NCBI GenBank assembly: GCA_023438965.1
Contig: JAEXPB010000157.1
Span: 1-10,778, forward strand
Origin: Bacillota bacterium
GTDB taxonomy: Bacteria; Bacillota; Clostridia; Saccharofermentanales; UBA5734
Direction: 5' to 3'
DNA length: 10,778 bases
Shown here one piece after another: positions 7,798-10,778 of the stretch (position 1 is its first letter; each line of letters opens with the position of its first letter). The notes under the pieces are model-generated. The model worked only from the letters and a program-made list of their open reading frames with translations. It was not told the origin of the DNA and ran no database searches. Made by a program: the position numbers and the translations under genes.

Positions 7798-7812
7798 TGT
7801 AACATTGTGACA
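7798..7812. promoter_or_regulatory. Candidate operator: 15-bp near-perfect palindrome TGTnACAnTGTnACA
   Basis: TGTAACATTGTGACA reads almost the same on both strands: 12 of 15 positions are symmetric, and the exceptions are the centre and one symmetric pair (positions 4 and 12). It lies about 46 bases upstream of the flavoprotein ATG and just upstream of its possible -10, where a dimeric regulator would affect that promoter. I cannot assign a regulator. The layout is not the TGTGA-N6-TCACA spacing of Crp/Fnr sites nor the TACAnnTGTA core of CopY/BlaI. Confidence 0.4.
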
Positions 7813-7847
7813 TAAAGGCGGCACTGACCGCGATCAGCCGGCGACAG

Positions 7848-9062
7848 TCATTCCACTGCTTGCAGCCACAGGCTTTTCAGATAATGGGACTCCGGATAGC
7901 CAGCCAGGACCGGATGATCATGGTCTTGCCGCCGTACATCCAGGATCCGCACCGTGCGCCGCGCATCGCGGGCCGCTTCCAGCACGGTGGCGATGAACAG
8001 GTCCTCCGGCATGTGGTAGGAGCAGGAATGCGTCGCCAGGACACCGCCGGGCGGCAGCAGCCGGAAGGCGCTGAGGTTGATTTCCTTATAACCGCGCGCG
8101 GCGGCGGCTTGGGCGGCATGGCTCTTGGCAAAGGCCGGCGGGTCAAGGACGATGACGTCATAACGGTCGCCGCGACGGACTGCATCGCGCAGGAAGTCAA
8201 AGGCATTGGCCGTCACCCAGGTCATCCGGTCAGCCAGACCGTTGCGTTCGGCATTCTCCCGTGCCAGGCCGATCGCGCTGTCGGAAATGTCCACCGCCGT
8301 CACGCCGGCGGCACCGCCGGCTGCGGCATTGAGAGCAAAGCCGCCCAGATAGCTGAAGCAGTCGAGGACGGATTTACCGGCTGAATACCGCCGCAGTACG
8401 GCGTGGTTGGCCTTCTGGTCGAGAAAATAGCCGGTTTTCTGGCCACCGGCCAGATCGATCTGCAGGCTGAGGCCGTTCTCGCGGATCACAACCCGGCCGG
8501 GATCTTCGCCGCAATAGACCCTGCGGTACTGTGGCAGGTTCTCCTTGACACGAATGGCTTCCTCGTTCTGCAAGATCAGGTTGTCCGGCTTTAATTCAGC
8601 GACCAGCGTTTCGGCAATCAGCTCCTGCCAGCGTTCCATGCCCAGGGCCAGGGTCTGCAGGACGATGGTGCCGGCGAACTGGTCGGCGATCACACCCGGC
8701 AAACGGTCGGCTTCACCGAAGATCAGCCGGTAGCTGTCCGTGTCGGACCGGCGGAAGATTTCCCGGTAGGCGATGGCCTCCCGCACCCGACCGCGGATCA
8801 GCGGTTCATCGATTGTTTCATGGCGGCGGCTCAGCAGGCGAACGGTGATCATCGAGTGGGGGTTGTAAAACCCAGTCCCCAGATAGCGGCCGCGATAGTC
8901 GCAAACCTCAACCAGGCCGCCGGGCTGCGGAGCAGCCGCATCGCCGTCGGTCCAGGATGTTTTCTCGATCTGTGTCCGATAAACCCACGGATGGCCTTCG
9001 GCAATCTTCTTCTGGGTGCCGTTCAGCAGGTGAACTGTCGCTGTTGTTTGTAAAGTTTTCAA
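7848..9062 (-). CDS. rlmI: RlmI-type 23S rRNA (cytosine-5) methyltransferase
   Basis: This 404-residue cytoplasmic enzyme should transfer a methyl group from S-adenosylmethionine to a cytosine in 23S rRNA (C1962 in E. coli for RlmI). An N-terminal PUA-like RNA-binding domain (~5-80, with EGHPWVYR at 22-29) and a central linking domain precede a Rossmann methyltransferase fold. That fold holds GQKTGYFLDQ (207-216), SAM motif I LDCFSYLGGF (233-242), motif IV LDPPAF (306-311) and SCS (346-348), whose Cys347 is the likely catalytic nucleophile. Length matches the family (~395-400). The start is TTG 9062: TGAGGAT (9070-9076) gives 8-base spacing and includes the upstream stop codon. A longer in-frame reading to 9413 runs inside the upstream gene, has Arg/Pro/Ser-rich non-protein-like composition and is rejected. 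Position specificity in this organism is inferred from the family. Confidence 0.9.
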   Translation of the reverse strand: MKTLQTTATVHLLNGTQKKIAEGHPWVYRTQIEKTSWTDGDAAAPQPGGLVEVCDYRGRYLGTGFYNPHSMITVRLLSRRHETIDEPLIRGRVREAIAYREIFRRSDTDSYRLIFGEADRLPGVIADQFAGTIVLQTLALGMERWQELIAETLVAELKPDNLILQNEEAIRVKENLPQYRRVYCGEDPGRVVIRENGLSLQIDLAGGQKTGYFLDQKANHAVLRRYSAGKSVLDCFSYLGGFALNAAAGGAAGVTAVDISDSAIGLARENAERNGLADRMTWVTANAFDFLRDAVRRGDRYDVIVLDPPAFAKSHAAQAAAARGYKEINLSAFRLLPPGGVLATHSCSYHMPEDLFIATVLEAARDARRTVRILDVRRQDHDHPVLAGYPESHYLKSLWLQAVE

Positions 9063-9069
9063 TGGCAGT

Positions 9070-9076
9070 ATCCTCA
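9070..9076 (-). promoter_or_regulatory. Ribosome binding site of rlmI overlapping the upstream stop codon
   Basis: The minus-strand heptamer TGAGGAT includes the TGA that ends the membrane-protein gene and the GAGGA core that sets the TTG start at 9062. A ribosome terminating on the first gene would sit on the second gene's start region, so translational coupling is likely. This also decides the rlmI start. Confidence 0.65.
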
Positions 9077-9913
9077 ATTTCCGGTCTTCACCGGCAACGT
9101 CTCGGCCGTCTGAGCTATGGCCGCGTCGGATGCCGGTATCCTGGCCAGGACATGTTTCAGACGCCGGCGTATCCGATTCTGGAAATTGCGATGCGCGCGG
9201 GGCATCAGCGTGCGATCGCTCGGATAGAACAGCCGGTTCTGTCGCGTGGACAAGAGCAGCGGACATAAAGTGCCGCCCTTGAATTTGCCCAGGAAATTGG
9301 CGACGCCGGCGCCAACTGAAGCGACATCGCCGGGATCTTCCGTCCGGGTAACCAGAATCAGCACATTGCGGCCGGACGGCTTGTCCGACTGGCTGCGGAT
9401 GTAGCGGATGCAATCCTGCAGCAGCTGGTCGACCAGCAGGACGTTCAGGGGTTCGTGCTGCAGGAGGATGATCCGGTCCAGACGCCGTCTGCGCTCCAGG
9501 AAGACCTGGCGCGGCCGGCAGTAAATGCGGCCGATGAGATGGCTTTCGCTCTCCAAATGAAAGCGGTCATCCAGCAGATTCTGCTCGATGGCCACCAGCA
9601 AGGCCTCGTCCGGGTAGTCGCGCCGACGCAGGCGATAGCGTTGGCGGCGCATCAGCCGTTTGAGGCTGGCCGGATCACCGGGGTCGTAACGCTCAAGATC
9701 ATAAGTCGACAAGACATGGCGAACGGTAATCAGCACCAGCAGGCCATAAATGATCAGGATGGCCCACAAGGCCAGCCGGACAACCGACGACTCGGCTATG
9801 TCTGCCGAAGCCCTGGGCAGCAGCTGCCAAAGCCAGCGCAAAACGACGCCCAGGCCAAGCAGGTAGAGTATGGGCAGCAGAACATCTTTGCGGAACCAAT
9901 GCCGTCCGGTCAT
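9074..9913 (-). CDS. Unrecognised two-helix membrane protein with Arg-rich cytoplasmic domain
   Basis: I do not recognise the family of this 279-residue protein. A short positively charged N-terminus is followed by two hydrophobic helices (~11-31 and ~45-64) joined by a ~13-residue loop, which predicts a membrane hairpin with both ends in the cytoplasm. The remaining ~210 residues are soluble and strongly basic, with clusters such as RLMRRQRYRLRRRD (~86-99), RPRQVFLERRRRLDR and RNFQNRIRRRLK. They alternate with ordered-looking hydrophobic segments (IILLQHEPLNVLLVDQLL and NVLILVTR) that suggest a folded alpha/beta domain. No catalytic motif stands out. The start is ATG 9913, with AAGGAGG (9921-9927) 7 bases upstream, so the gene is real and well translated. 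It sits 11 bases before rlmI and is probably co-transcribed with it. An RNA- or ribosome-related role would fit the basic domain and the neighbour, but that is speculation. Confidence 0.85.
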   Translation of the reverse strand: MTGRHWFRKDVLLPILYLLGLGVVLRWLWQLLPRASADIAESSVVRLALWAILIIYGLLVLITVRHVLSTYDLERYDPGDPASLKRLMRRQRYRLRRRDYPDEALLVAIEQNLLDDRFHLESESHLIGRIYCRPRQVFLERRRRLDRIILLQHEPLNVLLVDQLLQDCIRYIRSQSDKPSGRNVLILVTRTEDPGDVASVGAGVANFLGKFKGGTLCPLLLSTRQNRLFYPSDRTLMPRAHRNFQNRIRRRLKHVLARIPASDAAIAQTAETLPVKTGN

Positions 9914-9944
9914 ACTGAATCCTCCTTGCCGAATACCAGTTCAT

Positions 9945-9953
9945 ATTTTATCA
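9945..9953 (-). promoter_or_regulatory. Extended -10 promoter for the membrane protein-rlmI operon
   Basis: On the minus strand TGATAAAAT forms an extended -10 (TGA followed by TAAAAT) with no good -35 hexamer. The predicted start near 9938 leaves a leader of about 25 bases containing the AAGGAGG site. It is the only promoter-like signal between the terminator at 9998-10039 and the gene. Confidence 0.5.
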
Positions 9954-9997
9954 CATCTTCCGGCAGAACGCCCGCCTAACTGCACCGGGCAGCCCAA

Positions 9998-10039
9998 AAC
10001 CATGGCCGGCGTCGGACAATCCCGGCGCCGGCCATGGTT
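9998..10039. terminator. Strong bidirectional intrinsic terminator
   Basis: A perfect 14-bp stem (9998-10011 with 10026-10039, GC-rich, containing CATGGCCGGC) extends by four inner pairs, one of them a G-T wobble, to 18 bp around a 6-base loop ACAATC (10016-10021). On the plus strand CTTTTT follows; on the minus strand the arm ends in TTTT before GGG. No plus-strand gene leads into it, so its main job is probably to end the minus-strand protease transcript, whose stop lies ~72 bases upstream, and to insulate the next promoter. Confidence 0.85.
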
Positions 10040-10071
10040 CTTTTTCCTGCAGGTTCAATTGCTGATGGAGG

Positions 10072-10105
10072 CCGGACTGATCTGATCTGGTTTGGTCCGG
10101 ACTGA
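10072..10105. repeat. Short direct repeat CCGGACTGA
   Basis: Two copies of CCGGACTGA (10072-10080 and 10097-10105) lie 25 bases apart in the untranslated region after the protease stop. CCGGAC and GTCCGG in the same stretch can also form a weak 6-bp stem with a 17-base loop. I see no function beyond possible extra 3'-end structure. Confidence 0.3.
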
Positions 10106-10110
10106 ACTAA

Positions 10111-10778
10111 TCATATGATCTTTTCGTTGCGGTTGGTTGCCGATGATTTAGTCGCGGTCGGCACATCTTCTTTCAAGACAATGGTAATCTCAATCTTCTT
10201 GCCGGCTCGGACGACGGACAACACCATCTTGTCGCCAACCTTCAAGCTGTCTTTGATCTTGGAAAGCGCTTCGGTCGTCAGGGTCGGCTGGCCGTTCGCG
10301 GCGACGATGATGTCTTCCTGCTTGAGTCCGCCCGCATCGGCTGCGCTGCCAGCCTCGACCGAGTACACATAAACGCCTTCGGTCAGATGATAATAGCTGG
10401 CCATCTGGGCGGTGATATCCCGGGTGGAAATACCGATTTTCGGGCGGCCCTGGACATAACCGTATTGGATCAGGCTTTCGATGATCGGCTTGGCATGGTC
10501 AATCGGGATGGCGAAGCCCAGTCCCTCCACGCCAGTGCCGGTATTTTTGGCTGAATTGATACCGATGACTTCGCCGAACGAATTGAACAGCGCGCCGCCG
10601 GAGTTGCCGGAGTTGATCGCAGCGTCGGTCTGGAGCAGGTTCATGGTCTGCCCGTCGATCGTGATCGCCCGGTCAAGAGCACTGATGATGCCCGCTGTCA
10701 CGGTGCCGCTGAGTTCACCCAGCGGATTGCCGATTGCCACGGCCAGCTCGCCGACTTCCAGATCGGCGGATTTGCCCA
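10111..10778 (-). CDS. HtrA/DegP-type serine protease, N-terminal part outside the window
   Basis: This is the C-terminal 221 residues of a trypsin-like PDZ protease that degrades or refolds damaged proteins at the cell envelope. The frame is open to the window edge (visible part begins GKSADLEVGELA), so the GTG at 10740 is internal. The catalytic serine is Ser59 of the visible part in NSGNSGGAL, preceded by AIGNPLG and LQTDAAIN, all diagnostic of the family. The catalytic His and Asp and any membrane anchor lie outside. A single PDZ domain follows (~110-205, with GVYVYSVEAGSAADAGGLK), then a short polar tail ending NRNEKII. Only one PDZ domain fits the membrane-anchored HtrA-like enzymes of Bacillota rather than two-PDZ DegP of Gram-negatives. 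The transcript is closed by the hairpin at 9998-10039. Confidence 0.94.
   Translation of the reverse strand, partial: GKSADLEVGELAVAIGNPLGELSGTVTAGIISALDRAITIDGQTMNLLQTDAAINSGNSGGALFNSFGEVIGINSAKNTGTGVEGLGFAIPIDHAKPIIESLIQYGYVQGRPKIGISTRDITAQMASYYHLTEGVYVYSVEAGSAADAGGLKQEDIIVAANGQPTLTTEALSKIKDSLKVGDKMVLSVVRAGKKIEITIVLKEDVPTATKSSATNRNEKII

Noticed and set aside
7753..7847. Possible terminator after rlmI
   Set aside because: Some short GC-rich complementary stretches lie near 7815-7845, but no continuous stem with a T-tract could be drawn, so read-through into the flavoprotein gene remains possible.
9063..9413. 116-codon N-terminal extension of the rRNA methyltransferase
   Set aside because: It lies out of frame within the membrane-protein gene, has unordered Arg/Pro/Ser composition, and would make the protein much longer than its family.

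Overview
The window is GC-rich, compact bacterial DNA with eight protein-coding genes. Six are complete and one is cut at each edge. I see no rRNA, tRNA, CRISPR array, insertion sequence or phage gene. Strong AGGAGG-type ribosome binding sites, frequent GTG/TTG starts, a clostridial-style HtrA and a CoA-disulfide-reductase fusion suggest a Bacillota (Clostridia-like) anaerobe. That is inference; the window carries no taxonomic marker gene.

Layout. At 1-2136 (+) lies an ABC exporter pair: an ATPase missing its 5' end, and an ABC-2 permease with a large extracytoplasmic domain, translationally coupled by an 8-base overlap. One base beyond the permease stop, a convergent gene (3796-2138, -) encodes a beta-CASP metallo-beta-lactamase ribonuclease. 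A 221-bp divergent intergenic region with two good sigma-70-like promoters separates it from a membrane-bound diguanylate cyclase (4018-5235, +).

From 10778 down to 5275 all genes are on the minus strand. First is the C-terminal part of an HtrA/DegP-type protease, closed by an 18-bp-stem bidirectional terminator. Next come an unrecognised two-helix Arg-rich membrane protein (9913-9074) and an RlmI-type 23S rRNA cytosine methyltransferase (9062-7848), coupled by a ribosome binding site that overlaps the upstream stop. Last is an 825-residue fusion (7752-5275): CoA-disulfide-reductase-like flavoprotein, rhodanese, TusA and DsrE-like, with all four expected cysteines present. A near-perfect 15-bp palindrome lies upstream of it.

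The genes do not form one pathway. Themes are export, RNA processing and modification, c-di-GMP signalling, thiol/sulfane-sulfur handling and envelope protein quality control. The most notable items are the four-module sulfur-relay flavoprotein with its candidate operator, and the unrecognised membrane protein coupled to the rRNA methyltransferase. I found no clearly new multi-gene system.
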